A stretch of DNA of 64,000 bases from Wenjunlia vitaminophila DSM 41686 (GCF_000380165.1 NZ_KB904713.1:45639-109638), one strand, 5' to 3'; positions 9,801 through 17,214 are shown, counted from the stretch's first letter. Notes: a model not told the origin generated them from the sequence alone. A program made the numbers and translations.

Positions 9801-10547
9801 CGCCTCGCGGCCGAGGAACAGCGGCTGGCCGAGGAGCGCAGGGCCGCGGAGGAGCGCAGGGCCGCTCAGGAGCGCCTGGCCGCGGAGGAGGAGGCCCGCC
9901 GGGAACGGGAGGCCGCCGCGGCGGACACCGTGCAGACCCCGCAGCCCGCCGCCCCCCACCCCGGGTCCGAGGACGACACCAGGACCGTGGAGACCCCGCG
10001 GGTGGTGCAGGACGAGGCGCCGGCCGACGACCAGGACCAGCACACCCGCACGGTGCCGACCCGGCGCCCCACCAGCGGACCCGACGACGAGACCACCGCG
10101 TTGCCGCAGGTCACCGACCGTCCCGAGCCCCACTCCGGGGGCCGGCGCGCCCCGGGCGACGAGGACGAGACCACCGTGCTGCCGCAGGTTCCCCACCCGT
10201 CCGCCGACTCCCCCGCACCCCGTCGGTCGGCGGGGCCCGCGGACCAGGACTCGGACCCCGCCGACCGCGTCCCCCCGTGGCTCTGGCGCCCCGAGCCGCA
10301 GCCCGCCGACGAGGTCGAGCGCACCCGTGAGCTGCCCCAGCCGCAGGTCGATCCGGACGCCGGCGGGCCCCGGCGCCGCTCCCGCCGCCCGTACTGGGCG
10401 GAGGAGACCCCGCTGGACGACCTGCCGACCCTCGCCGACGAGCTGTTGGGCCCGCGCGAGGACGGCGCCGTGGACTACGGTGACGAGGACCCGGCAGAAC
10501 CGGACCAGGGGGGCCGCCGCGGCTGGGGCCGCCGCGGTCACCGCTGA
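6840..10547 (+). CDS. tmk: MFS-like membrane protein fused to thymidylate kinase
   Basis: 1235-residue fusion. Residues 1-600 are a polytopic MFS-like region (about ten hydrophobic segments) interrupted near residues 195-285 by an Ala/Pro/Lys linker. Residues 612-815 are a complete dTMP kinase, which makes dTDP for DNA synthesis: P-loop EGGDGAGKST near 618, and DRYIDSSVAYQG near 706. Residues 820-1025 are a long Glu/Ala/Arg heptad-rich coiled coil, and an acidic, Pro-rich tail with repeated TTALPQV/TTVLPQV-like motifs ends the protein. Streptomyces Tmk proteins are known to be very long in this way; a membrane-tethered kinase is inferred. No strong ribosome site is seen before the ATG. It follows topA by 79 nt and precedes holB. 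Confidence 0.9.
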   Translation: MTRADQPTDVTGQTNDAGADALTADARDRAVGALLRIPALRKLWTAQLLGGIGDRLALLALVVLAVQAAGAALSFGGEYGGVAVAVALVFAARLSGILLIGVVLLGPVSTLTAPEGPLDRRWTMIGSDVLRVLLLVCAPLWVSWTESSAVVWLLVTAFLVGAAERVWTVSKDSVTPALLPGTPPEPLAARVAIAGLTDAPDQTVRPADAAAPTVRVPVEDGAAGQPAGTSPGTAPAGAAGGLAVPTKPGQEAAAASPGPKTAQPSQKAAKPAKAPRKPGVVVRPPAEHLDALRRLDLRTGYGALPAAAAVLIGITLISNLFAVGIDWFHTHQVALATYTAAGLFAASVAVLYLLELPEASGPRLRSPLEGLRLRGQGQSAPGHGGAGAKGRTGSVPVLVLSTAATCAAVAAAVAVAVLHAADLGGGPIAYGLLVLALTGGSVVGARTAQRLLPGFSQRRLFALAIAVVGSALFVAGLVPDLTTVLLLALLAGYGLGVVANTGHRLLDLEVEEAQRGRLTAHLHAVVRLCTGVTVVGGPLLAAAIGPHRVEEGAFTFDHGGASFVLILIGALLLPVAAVALGRTDHRRGVPLRRDLWEAVRGGAEPRTRPAPTGYFLAIEGGDGAGKSTQVEMLAEWVRNKGHEVVVTREPGATAVGKRLRSILLDVSTTGISHRTEALLYAADRAEHIESVVRPALARGAVVISDRYIDSSVAYQGAGRDLSPVEVARISRWATDGLVPHLTVLLDIAPETARERFTEAPDRLESESAEFHQRVRNGFLALASADPSRYLVVDAGQDPDDVATTIRHRLDRDLPLSEQEIRARAEAERRAAEEARRRAEEEARRKAEEERLERERQEQLARLRAEAEERRRAEAEEARRKEEERKAEEARRLAAEARRLAEEEARRREAEEKARREQEERARRQAEEEARLRQEAEERRLEKQRKAEEALLRAEEARRLAEEEARRQAEAERLETARREAERRAEAERLAAEEQRLAEERRAAEERRAAQERLAAEEEARREREAAAADTVQTPQPAAPHPGSEDDTRTVETPRVVQDEAPADDQDQHTRTVPTRRPTSGPDDETTALPQVTDRPEPHSGGRRAPGDEDETTVLPQVPHPSADSPAPRRSAGPADQDSDPADRVPPWLWRPEPQPADEVERTRELPQPQVDPDAGGPRRRSRRPYWAEETPLDDLPTLADELLGPREDGAVDYGDEDPAEPDQGGRRGWGRRGHR

Positions 10548-10632
10548 CCGGCCGGCCCGTCCGTTCCGGCGAACCGACCCGTCCGCCCCGACCCATCCGC
10601 AACCCCACGAGCACAGGTAACGGTAGGAGCCC

Positions 10633-11838
10633 ATGACCGTCTGGGACGACGTGGTCGGACAGCAGCGGGTGGTGGACCAGCTCAGCGCGGCGGCCCTGGC
10701 CGCCGGCGCCCTGATCACCGCCGACCCCGCCGAGGCCCGGCCCGACTCGTCGGCGATGACCCACGCCTGGCTGTTCACCGGCCCGCCCGGCTCCGGGCGG
10801 GCCACCGCCGCCCGGGCGTTCGCCGCCGCGTTGCAGTGCGTCAGCCCGGACCGGGCGCTCGGCGCCGCGCCGGGCTGCGGCTTCTGCGAGGGCTGCCACA
10901 CCACCCTGGTCGGCACCCACGCGGACGTCGAGGTCGTCCGCACCGACCTGCTCACCATCGGGGTGAAGGACACCCGGGACCTGGTCCGCCGCTCCTCCCT
11001 CACGCCCGCCGGTGGCCGCTGGCAGGTCATCGTCCTCGAGGACGCCGACCGGCTCACCGAAGGCGCGGGGAACGTCCTGCTCAAAGCGGTGGAGGAGCCG
11101 GCGCCGCGCACCGTCTGGCTGCTGTGCGCCCCCTCCCTGGAGGACGTGCTGCCCACCATCCGCTCCCGCTGCCGCGCCCTGGTGCTGCGCACCCCGCCCG
11201 CCGAGGCGATCGCGGACACGCTGGTGCGCAGGGACGGGGTGGACCCGCAGATGGCGGCGTTCGCGGCCCGCGCGGCCCACGGCCACATCGGCCGCGCACG
11301 CCGACTGGCCACCGACGAGGGCGCCAGGACCAGGCGTGAGGAGGTCCTGCGCATCCCCCAGATGGTCTCCGACATCGGCGGCTGCCTGAAGGCGGCGCAG
11401 CAGCTCGTGGACTCCGCCGTCGAGGACGCCCGGCAGGTCGCCGAGGGGACCGACGCCAAGGAGACCGAGGAACTGCGGGCCGCCCTCGGTGCGTCCGGGG
11501 CCGGCAGCCGGCTGCCCCGCGGTACCGCGGGAGTGCTGAAGGACCTCCAGGACCGGCAGAAGCGACGGGCCACCCGCACCCAGCGGGACACCCTGGACCG
11601 GGCCCTGATCGACCTGGCCGGCTTCTACCGGGACGTGCTCGCGGTCCAGGTCGGCGCGGCCACCGAGCTGTGCAACGCGGAGCTGCGGCCGACGATCGAC
11701 CGCTTCGCCGCCTCCTCCACACCGGAGCACACGTTGCGCCGGATCGAGGCGGTGCTCGACTGCCGCCGCGCCCTGGACCGCAACGTCGCCCCGTTGTTGG
11801 CCCTGGAGGCGATGACCGTGTCCCTGCGCGCCGCCTGA
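10633..11838 (+). CDS. holB: DNA polymerase III subunit delta prime
   Basis: 401-residue clamp-loader subunit of the AAA+ superfamily, which helps load the sliding clamp on DNA. A P-loop-like GPPGSGRAT lies near residue 50; a zinc-module-like Cys set is in CGFCEGCH. The sensor-type sequence TIRSRCRAL is the SRC motif that serves as arginine finger in delta prime. A GGTAGGAG ribosome site precedes the ATG. The order tmk-holB is the classic neighbourhood, and the 85-nt gap allows co-transcription. Confidence 0.95.
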   Translation: MTVWDDVVGQQRVVDQLSAAALAAGALITADPAEARPDSSAMTHAWLFTGPPGSGRATAARAFAAALQCVSPDRALGAAPGCGFCEGCHTTLVGTHADVEVVRTDLLTIGVKDTRDLVRRSSLTPAGGRWQVIVLEDADRLTEGAGNVLLKAVEEPAPRTVWLLCAPSLEDVLPTIRSRCRALVLRTPPAEAIADTLVRRDGVDPQMAAFAARAAHGHIGRARRLATDEGARTRREEVLRIPQMVSDIGGCLKAAQQLVDSAVEDARQVAEGTDAKETEELRAALGASGAGSRLPRGTAGVLKDLQDRQKRRATRTQRDTLDRALIDLAGFYRDVLAVQVGAATELCNAELRPTIDRFAASSTPEHTLRRIEAVLDCRRALDRNVAPLLALEAMTVSLRAA

Positions 11839-12040
11839 TTCCGGCCCCCGTGCCCCCCGTCCCCCCGTCCCCGTCCCCGCCTTCGTCCCCCGTCCCGTCC
11901 CCAGGTGGCAGACCCGAACACCGGCGCTGCCGCGGCCCCGCCCGGCGGACCCGGACGGCGCGGCGAACGCGAGGTCCCCGGCGAGCGCCCCGGCTGCGAC
12001 TACCCTCCGTCATGACGCCGAACGTGAGGAGCACGATCCC

Positions 12041-13669
12041 ATGCCCACCGTCCACGCGCTCCGCTCCCTCGCGACCTGGACCTCGGCAGCGATCGTGGTG
12101 CTGTCCGCCTGCTCGCTCACCTCCGCGGAAGAGGCGGCCAGCCCCGCCCGGGACGCCGGCTCCCCGAGCGCCAGCGGCCTGCCCGACTCCGCCAAGTCCC
12201 CCCGGTCACCGAAGCCCGGGACGTCCGCCACGCTGGCCCCGTTGCCCTCCACGACCGACCCGGAGCTACGCCCCTACTACCAGCAGGAGCTGAACTGGCG
12301 GGCCTGCGGGGCCTCCGGGTTCGAGTGCACCACCATGCGGGTGCCGCTGGACTACGACAACCCCCGCCGCGGGGACGACGTCAAGCTCGCCGTCGCCCGC
12401 AAACGCGCCGAGAGCACCGCCGACCGCATCGGTTCCCTGCTGGTCAACCCGGGCGGCCCCGGAGGGTCGGCCATCGACTACCTCCAGCAGCAGGCCGCGT
12501 TGGGCTACCCGGCGCCGGTCAGGGCCCGCTACGACATGGTGGCGTTCGACCCCCGGGGGGTGAAACGCAGCCAACCGGTGACCTGCCTGTCCGACCTCCG
12601 GATGGACGCGTTCACCAGGGTGGACATCACACCCGACGACCAGGGCGAGATCGACAAGCTGGTGGACGCCAACAAGGCGTTCGCCCGGGGCTGCGCCCAG
12701 AACTCCGGCAAGCTCCTGCCGCACATGGGGACCATCGAGGCGGCCCGGGACATGGACGTGCTCAGGGCCCTCGTCGGCGACGACAAGCTGCACTACGACG
12801 GCCTGTCCTACGGCACGATGCTCGGCGCCACCTACGCGGGGCTGTTCCCCGACCGCGTGGGCCGGCTGGTCCTGGACGGGGCCATGGACCCGTCGATCAG
12901 CGCACTGGAGTCCTCCCGCGCCCAGGCCGGCGGCTTCGAGACCGCGTTCACCGCCTTCGCCAGCGACTGCGTCAAGCGCGAGGACTGCCCGCTGGGCACC
13001 TCGTCGGTCAACGCCGCGGGCCGGAACCTCGACGAGTTCTTCAAGGACCTGGACCGCAAGCCGCTGCCCACCCAGGACGGCTCCCGCACCCTCGACGAGC
13101 CCCTGGCCACCACCGGCGTGCTGCTCGCCATGTACGACGAGGGCTACTGGCCCGTGCTGCGCCAGGCCCTGGCCGCCGCCAAGAAGGGCGACGGCACCCG
13201 GCTGCTGCGGATGTCGGACGTCTACTACGAGCGCGAGGGCGGCGTCTACAGCAACATCATGTACGCCAACGCCGCCGTCAACTGCCTGGACCTGCCCCCG
13301 GCGGCCCGAACCCCCGACGACGTCAAGCGCGCCCTGCCCTCGTTCACCGACACCTCGCCCCGCTTCGGCACCAGCATGGCCTGGGCCTCCCTGATTTGCG
13401 GAAGCTGGCCGGTCAAGCCCCAGGGCACCCCGCACCGCATCGAGGCCAAGGGCGCCGACCCCATCCTCGTCGTCGGCACCACCCGGGACCCGGCCACCCC
13501 CTACACCTGGGCCCAGTCCCTCGCCGGCCAACTCGACTCCGCGACCCTGCTGACCTACGAGGGCGACGGCCACACCGCCTACGGCCGCGGGAGCGCCTGC
13601 GTGGACTCCGTCGTCAACGACTACCTCCTCAACGGCCGCGTCCCCGCCACCGACAAGCGCTGCACCTGA
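12041..13669 (+). CDS. secreted tripeptidyl aminopeptidase-type alpha/beta hydrolase (lipoprotein)
   Basis: 542-residue exported peptidase of the TAP/SlpD-SlpE family (S33), which removes tripeptides from the N-termini of extracellular peptides. The signal peptide ends in a lipobox-like VVLSACS, so membrane anchoring through Cys near residue 24 is expected. The alpha/beta hydrolase core has the oxyanion region NPGGPGGS, nucleophile Ser256 in GLSYG, Asp483 in TTRDPATPY and His511 in GDGHTAYG, with a C-terminal TAP-like domain. Its place after holB and before tRNA-Thr matches Streptomyces. A GAGGAG element lies 9 nt before the ATG. Confidence 0.9.
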   Translation: MPTVHALRSLATWTSAAIVVLSACSLTSAEEAASPARDAGSPSASGLPDSAKSPRSPKPGTSATLAPLPSTTDPELRPYYQQELNWRACGASGFECTTMRVPLDYDNPRRGDDVKLAVARKRAESTADRIGSLLVNPGGPGGSAIDYLQQQAALGYPAPVRARYDMVAFDPRGVKRSQPVTCLSDLRMDAFTRVDITPDDQGEIDKLVDANKAFARGCAQNSGKLLPHMGTIEAARDMDVLRALVGDDKLHYDGLSYGTMLGATYAGLFPDRVGRLVLDGAMDPSISALESSRAQAGGFETAFTAFASDCVKREDCPLGTSSVNAAGRNLDEFFKDLDRKPLPTQDGSRTLDEPLATTGVLLAMYDEGYWPVLRQALAAAKKGDGTRLLRMSDVYYEREGGVYSNIMYANAAVNCLDLPPAARTPDDVKRALPSFTDTSPRFGTSMAWASLICGSWPVKPQGTPHRIEAKGADPILVVGTTRDPATPYTWAQSLAGQLDSATLLTYEGDGHTAYGRGSACVDSVVNDYLLNGRVPATDKRCT

Positions 13670-13728
13670 CGGCGACGGCGCCCCGCCACGGAGCCCGCAC
13701 CCATGCCCGGCAAGGGGACGCCGGCCCG

Positions 13729-13746
13729 TTCGGGGCACCCCCCGAA
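13729..13746 (+). terminator. short hairpin after the peptidase gene
   Basis: TTCGGGG / CCCCGAA form a 7-bp stem with a 4-nt loop, about 60 nt after the peptidase stop and before tRNA-Thr. It is weak, but it is the only terminator candidate in this gap. Confidence 0.4.
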
Positions 13747-13811
13747 ACTGTGTAGACTCTCCCCGGTGTCGCTGGCACCCTCGTGGTACGCGCACGGGAG
13801 TCCAGCACCCC

Positions 13812-13885
13812 GCCGCCTTAGCTCAGTCGGCCAGAGCGACGCACTCGTAATGCGTAGGTCAAGGGTTCGATTCCCTTAGGCGGCT
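13812..13885 (+). tRNA. tRNA-Thr (anticodon CGT)
   Basis: A 74-nt cloverleaf: acceptor GCCGCCT paired with AGGCGGC, D arm with GCTC/GAGC, anticodon stem ACGCA/TGCGT around loop CTCGTAA, T arm AAGGG-TTCGATT-CCCTT, discriminator T. Anticodon CGT reads ACG (threonine). CCA is not encoded. Its 3' half, together with the downstream hairpin, is repeated at 20472-20554, so it is the likely attachment site of the adjoining island. Confidence 0.97.
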
Positions 13886-13886
13886 C
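13844..13886 (+). repeat. left attachment-site repeat (tRNA-Thr 3' half)
   Basis: Forty-three nucleotides from the anticodon loop to the tRNA end match 20472-20514 with about six mismatches. Integrases often recombine within the anticodon or T arm of a tRNA and leave such repeats. The similarity continues into the following terminator. Confidence 0.7.
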
Positions 13887-13890
13887 AGAG

Positions 13891-13926
13891 AAACCCCAGG
13901 TCAGGGATCCGCTGACCTGGGGTTTT
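13891..13926 (+). terminator. rho-independent terminator of tRNA-Thr
   Basis: AAACCCCAGGTCAG pairs with CTGACCTGGGGTTTT across a 7-nt loop and ends in TTTT, a classic intrinsic terminator directly after the tRNA. Confidence 0.85.
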
Positions 13927-14073
13927 GTGTTGCTCGGGGCATGAGGCGCCACACTGCCACGACGCTGTGGAAGGGCTTGCGTGGGCGATGCGTGAGCGAC
14001 ACCGTCACCAAGGCATCCCGGCGCCCGCCGGCCCGATTCCTTGCTAGTTTCGCTCCGTTGCCAAGGAGGTCCA

Positions 14074-14931
14074 GTGTCGTCTTCCCTGTCCACCAGAGCC
14101 CCAGTGGATCTGCGGATTGAACCCGTTGACCGTGTGCTGGACGAGGTCGAGCGTGCCCTTCAAACGCAGTTGGACAGAGGGACGCTGGTGCGGAAGCGGC
14201 GGTCGCTGGGGGCGCGTACAGACCGTGGTACGTGGGTACGGGTTGAGCGGCGCCGCTTCGACAAGATCGGTGGCCAGGGCTGGAACGGCACCGAATGCGC
14301 TGCCCTCCTAGAGGGAGTGGCCAGGCCGCAGTGGCACCGAGGCGCCGCTTGGAGACAGCCTGGGGACACTGTGATGTGGCGGGCCGACGAGACGGATCTC
14401 CTGCCCGGAGCGCCGATCGGCAGCAGTGTCCTGGCTACCGAACCCGTGCTGTCGGACCAGTGGTGGCAGGCGTTCAATGCGTCGCTGGATGCCCTGGCCG
14501 AGCAGCATACGAGCCGCGTCGCCACCCCGGACACTGTGATGATCACGCAGAGCGGTGTCGCCGAGGCGATCCACCGCTTTCTCCGCAACGGTGTCGACAC
14601 GACGGTGGAACAGTGGCTGCCGGCACACGCGGATCTCAATTGGGCGAACATGACCGGGCCGGAGTTCTGCCTGTTCGACTGGGAGGACTGGGGCGTGGCC
14701 CCTCAAGGGCTGGATGCCGCGTCGCTGTGGGGCAGTTCCCTCGCCGTCCCGGCCCTGGCAGAGCGAGTCCGCCACGAGCGGCGCCGCGATCTGGAGAGCC
14801 GGGACGGCAAGCTGATGACCTTGTTCGTCTGCGCGAAGATCCTGGCCCCGGACGCCCATCCCGAGGACCCTCGCCTTGAACCCGCACGCGTCATGGCCGA
14901 GGAAGTCGCGGAGGATCTTCAGAGCGACTGA
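14074..14931 (+). CDS. APH-fold phosphotransferase-like protein
   Basis: 285-residue protein of the aminoglycoside/choline kinase fold. The GTG at 14074 is taken as start because AAGGAGGT lies at 14063-14070. The C-terminal half carries the APH signature: the catalytic loop HADLNWANMTG (Brenner-type motif, His/Asp/Asn) and a metal-binding CLFDWEDWG that replaces the usual IDWE/IDFG. The N-terminal lobe is divergent and the ATP-binding Lys is not obvious. It is the first gene after the tRNA and converges with the aldo/keto reductase gene, overlapping by 13 nt. A small-molecule kinase is the default call. APH-like kinases also act on RiPP precursors in class V lanthipeptide systems, so a link to the nearby peptide gene is possible but unproven. 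Confidence 0.75.
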   Translation: MSSSLSTRAPVDLRIEPVDRVLDEVERALQTQLDRGTLVRKRRSLGARTDRGTWVRVERRRFDKIGGQGWNGTECAALLEGVARPQWHRGAAWRQPGDTVMWRADETDLLPGAPIGSSVLATEPVLSDQWWQAFNASLDALAEQHTSRVATPDTVMITQSGVAEAIHRFLRNGVDTTVEQWLPAHADLNWANMTGPEFCLFDWEDWGVAPQGLDAASLWGSSLAVPALAERVRHERRRDLESRDGKLMTLFVCAKILAPDAHPEDPRLEPARVMAEEVAEDLQSD

Positions 14932-15779
14932 CGATCTCGCTGTTCACGGAGAAGGCGACGGTAGGTACTGAGATTGTCTGCATCGGCTTCGTATCGCAGG
15001 GCGTCGACGAGTTCCCCGAGGTGCGAGGGGGTGTCCGTACCGACGGCGATCCTTCCCACCCTCGGCAGCCAGTAGGCCACACGGAATGTGGCCTGCACGG
15101 CCGATAGGCCGTCGTGTGGTTCCTGGATGAACACCCGTGGGTCCAACTCGTCCCACAGCGACTGCGCAGTACTGCCCCCGAAAGGGCTCATGCCCCAGAG
15201 CTGGTCCGGGACGAGGTCCCAGCGGGCCGCCAACGCTTCGGAGGCTTTCAGGACATCGATTCCGGCGAGGAGTCCCGCACGGACCATGACAGCATCGGGT
15301 CTGGGCAGGGTGGCATCCACGAGACCGGGCAATGGGCGGGGGTCCCATGAGGAAATGCCCCAGCCTCCGCACAGTCCCTTGGCCGCCGCCTTCTCCACGG
15401 CAGCGCATGCCGTACCGAGCCTGTCCCGGGCGGCTTCCGAGGAGCCGGTCAGCGACCGCTCCGGATTGTGGAGGAACACCAGATCCGGGGCGCGCCCCAA
15501 GTCGCGATTGCTCTGCTCCACGGCTTCCCGGAGACGATCGGGATCGAGAGAGTGCTCGACCCGGCCAACGGCCGGGAAGAAGCCGACCTTGGTGGAGAGC
15601 TTGAAGCGGGGGAGGATGTCGCGTCCAGCGCCCGCCAAGGCGGTGTGAGCGGAGAAGCTGTGGTAGTTGAAGCTGGTGTCGATCGCGTCGACACCGAGTT
15701 CCAGGGCGCTGGTCAGGATCCGGCGCTCGTAGCGAGACCGGTGTAACCCGAGAACAATTCGGGGGTCAGACCCGCGCAC
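14919..15779 (-). CDS. aldo/keto reductase
   Basis: 286-residue AKR-superfamily TIM-barrel oxidoreductase, expected to use NADPH to reduce a carbonyl. The catalytic tetrad can be traced: Asp and Tyr in DAIDTSFNYHSF, Lys in KLSTKVGFF, His in VFLHNPERS. The C-terminal cofactor-binding region is shorter and less typical (RIAVGTDTPSHLGELVDAL). The GTG at 15779 has a strong GGAGGAGGAG just upstream and lies 67 nt inside the end of the JmjC gene, so translation is probably coupled. It belongs with the JmjC and peptide genes in one minus-strand operon, where it would be a tailoring enzyme (inference). Confidence 0.85.
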   Translation of the reverse strand: MRGSDPRIVLGLHRSRYERRILTSALELGVDAIDTSFNYHSFSAHTALAGAGRDILPRFKLSTKVGFFPAVGRVEHSLDPDRLREAVEQSNRDLGRAPDLVFLHNPERSLTGSSEAARDRLGTACAAVEKAAAKGLCGGWGISSWDPRPLPGLVDATLPRPDAVMVRAGLLAGIDVLKASEALAARWDLVPDQLWGMSPFGGSTAQSLWDELDPRVFIQEPHDGLSAVQATFRVAYWLPRVGRIAVGTDTPSHLGELVDALRYEADADNLSTYRRLLREQRDRQSL

Positions 15780-16924
15780 AGCTCCTCCTCCACCAGGATC
15801 TTCGCCAGTGCCTCCACCTCGGCGCCCACCAGTCGAGCAGCCTCATCCAGCCGCACGGGGTGGCCGCTCAGGAGCAAGCGGAGCCCCGGCAGAGCCTTGG
15901 CCACGAAGGTGAGCTTCTTGCCCGCAGCCACCACGACGACTGCCTCTCCGTCCTGCGTGATCAAGGGCGGGAACTCGCTGACGCACGCCACGGCTTCAAG
16001 CGGGCCGAAGATGTCGAGGAACGGGACGTGGCGTCCAGGAGGAGCTTCCTGCTCACGGAGCCGAAGGAACTGTGCCGGGTCGCGGGCGTCGATGAGCTGG
16101 GAGGCCGCGGCGGTCAGCGATAGCCGCTGGGCCTGCTGTTCCTCGGGGCTGCCCCAGCGATCGAGGTCGTGGCGGAACACCTCGTCCTGCCGGGACCAGT
16201 CGGCGAGCCAGGTGAGCCAGCTCACGGCGGTGCGCTTCGCGAAGCCGAACGTCACGTGGGTGCTGTGACCGCGGCCGTGGCCCACGCGGGTGGCCGCATG
16301 CCAGTAGCCACGGGGGATATGCATCACGTCTCCGGCCCTCATGGTGCCGATCCACACGATCTCTTCGCTGGGGGTGTTGTTCCGCTCAGCGTCTCGGAAC
16401 ATCGGTACGGGACGGGAGGCACCGCGTACCTCCCATTGTTTCTCGCCGGCGAGCTGCACGATGAGGACGTCGTGGTCGTCCCAGTGCAAGTCGAAGCCGG
16501 ACGCGTCATTCGTGGTCAGGTAGACGTTCGCCTGCACGTGCTCCCGGGACCACCACTGCATGGCCCGGCACGCCACTTCCATCGTGGGATCGAAGACGTT
16601 CGACTGGTCCAGGACCAGCGTCGCTCCCTCGCGCAGCAGGCTGCCCACACGGCGCATGTCCGCTATCGGTATCGCCTGCCCCCGCGGCGTGACTTGCCGG
16701 TTCAGATAGGCGTCGGGGTGCAGCTCCTTACCACCCTTGAAGAGCCGGAACTGCGGGTTGGCCAAGCTCCGGCGCATGACCATGTCCAGCATCCGCGAAG
16801 GCGTGAGCAGCCTCTCCAGGACTTCGCGGTCGCTGACGCTTCCGCGGGCGAACTCCCTCCCGAGCAGGGCGGCGCCGTCCCACCCAAGTGCCTCTTCGAC
16901 AGCGCGGACCAAACGGTGCTCCAC
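15713..16924 (-). CDS. JmjC/cupin-type Fe(II)/2-oxoglutarate oxygenase (RiPP-tailoring candidate)
   Basis: 403-residue protein of the cupin-4/JmjC hydroxylase class (ROXA/MINA53/YcfD-like), which hydroxylates peptide or protein side chains. The metal site is visible: H147-x-D149 in FDLHWDDHDVL and a distal His at the HIPRGYWH motif (H202 or H209), with a VQLAGEKQWEV strand typical of the family. A C-terminal winged-helix-like region follows. I prefer the GTG at 16924, preceded by AGGAGGGAGAAG, over a GTG 30 nt upstream that lacks a ribosome site. It lies 85 nt after the small peptide gene, separated from it by a hairpin, and overlaps the aldo/keto reductase gene. Modification of that peptide is inferred from position. 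Confidence 0.8.
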   Translation of the reverse strand: MEHRLVRAVEEALGWDGAALLGREFARGSVSDREVLERLLTPSRMLDMVMRRSLANPQFRLFKGGKELHPDAYLNRQVTPRGQAIPIADMRRVGSLLREGATLVLDQSNVFDPTMEVACRAMQWWSREHVQANVYLTTNDASGFDLHWDDHDVLIVQLAGEKQWEVRGASRPVPMFRDAERNNTPSEEIVWIGTMRAGDVMHIPRGYWHAATRVGHGRGHSTHVTFGFAKRTAVSWLTWLADWSRQDEVFRHDLDRWGSPEEQQAQRLSLTAAASQLIDARDPAQFLRLREQEAPPGRHVPFLDIFGPLEAVACVSEFPPLITQDGEAVVVVAAGKKLTFVAKALPGLRLLLSGHPVRLDEAARLVGAEVEALAKILVEEELCAGLTPELFSGYTGLATSAGS

Positions 16925-16965
16925 GATTCGCTTCTCCCTCCTTGCGTCAGACACGGGACCTGGGA

Positions 16966-16996
16966 GGCGGAGGGGCCGGTACGCTGCCCCTCCGCC
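16966..16996 (-). terminator. hairpin between peptide gene and JmjC gene (attenuator-like)
   Basis: A perfect 11-bp inverted repeat (GGCGGAGGGGC / GCCCCTCCGCC) with a 9-nt loop starts 13 nt after the stop of the peptide gene and ends before the JmjC start. Hairpins in this position in precursor-first operons let the peptide transcript outnumber the enzyme transcript; that role is inferred. Confidence 0.6.
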
Positions 16997-17009
16997 AGAG
17001 AACTGGCGG

Positions 17010-17171
17010 CTACGCCGCGTGGTTCAGCCCGTCTCCGCCAGGCCAGGGGCCGTCACCGGACGAGCCCTGCCCAGGGTCGGAGGCGTTGCTGTCGTGCCGG
17101 TCATGGACGCTCGTGAGGACTTCCACGGCGACCAGGAGGCCTGCCTCGACGGAGGGCTTCTTGTCTTCCAC
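17010..17171 (-). CDS. 53-residue peptide, candidate RiPP precursor
   Basis: A short gene that standard ORF calling misses. It starts with GTG at 17171, six nt after a perfect AAGGAG, and ends with TAG at 17010. The N-terminal part is MEDKKPSVEAGLLVAVEVL: acidic/basic, then a hydrophobic helix, as in RiPP leaders. The second part, TSVHDRHDSNASDPGQGSS then GDGPWPGGDGLNHAA, is polar and rich in Gly, Asp, Ser, His and Pro with one Trp and no Cys. His, Asp and Arg side chains in VHDRHD are the kind of residues JmjC-type hydroxylases modify. It is followed by a hairpin and then the JmjC and aldo/keto reductase genes on the same strand. No known precursor family was recognised, so RiPP is an inference. 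Confidence 0.6.
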   Translation of the reverse strand: MEDKKPSVEAGLLVAVEVLTSVHDRHDSNASDPGQGSSGDGPWPGGDGLNHAA

Positions 17172-17196
17172 TTCGTGCTCCTTCCCCTACCGGTCT

Positions 17197-17214
17197 CCCG
17201 CCGGTTCCGGCGGG
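17197..17214 (-). promoter_or_regulatory. perfect palindrome in the leader of the peptide gene
   Basis: CCCGCCGG and CCGGCGGG with a 2-nt centre (TT on the plus strand) form an 18-bp palindrome that ends 14 nt before the AAGGAG of the peptide gene. It could be an operator or an mRNA hairpin that controls translation. Confidence 0.35.

Noticed and set aside
7218-11591. 1457-codon open frame on the minus strand across tmk and holB
   Set aside because: Antisense shadow of two clearly real genes; no domain and Gly/Arg/Leu-rich noise.
13818-14093. minus-strand frame ending in GIEPLTYALRVRRSG
   Set aside because: A well-known false protein produced by reading tRNA-Thr in antisense.
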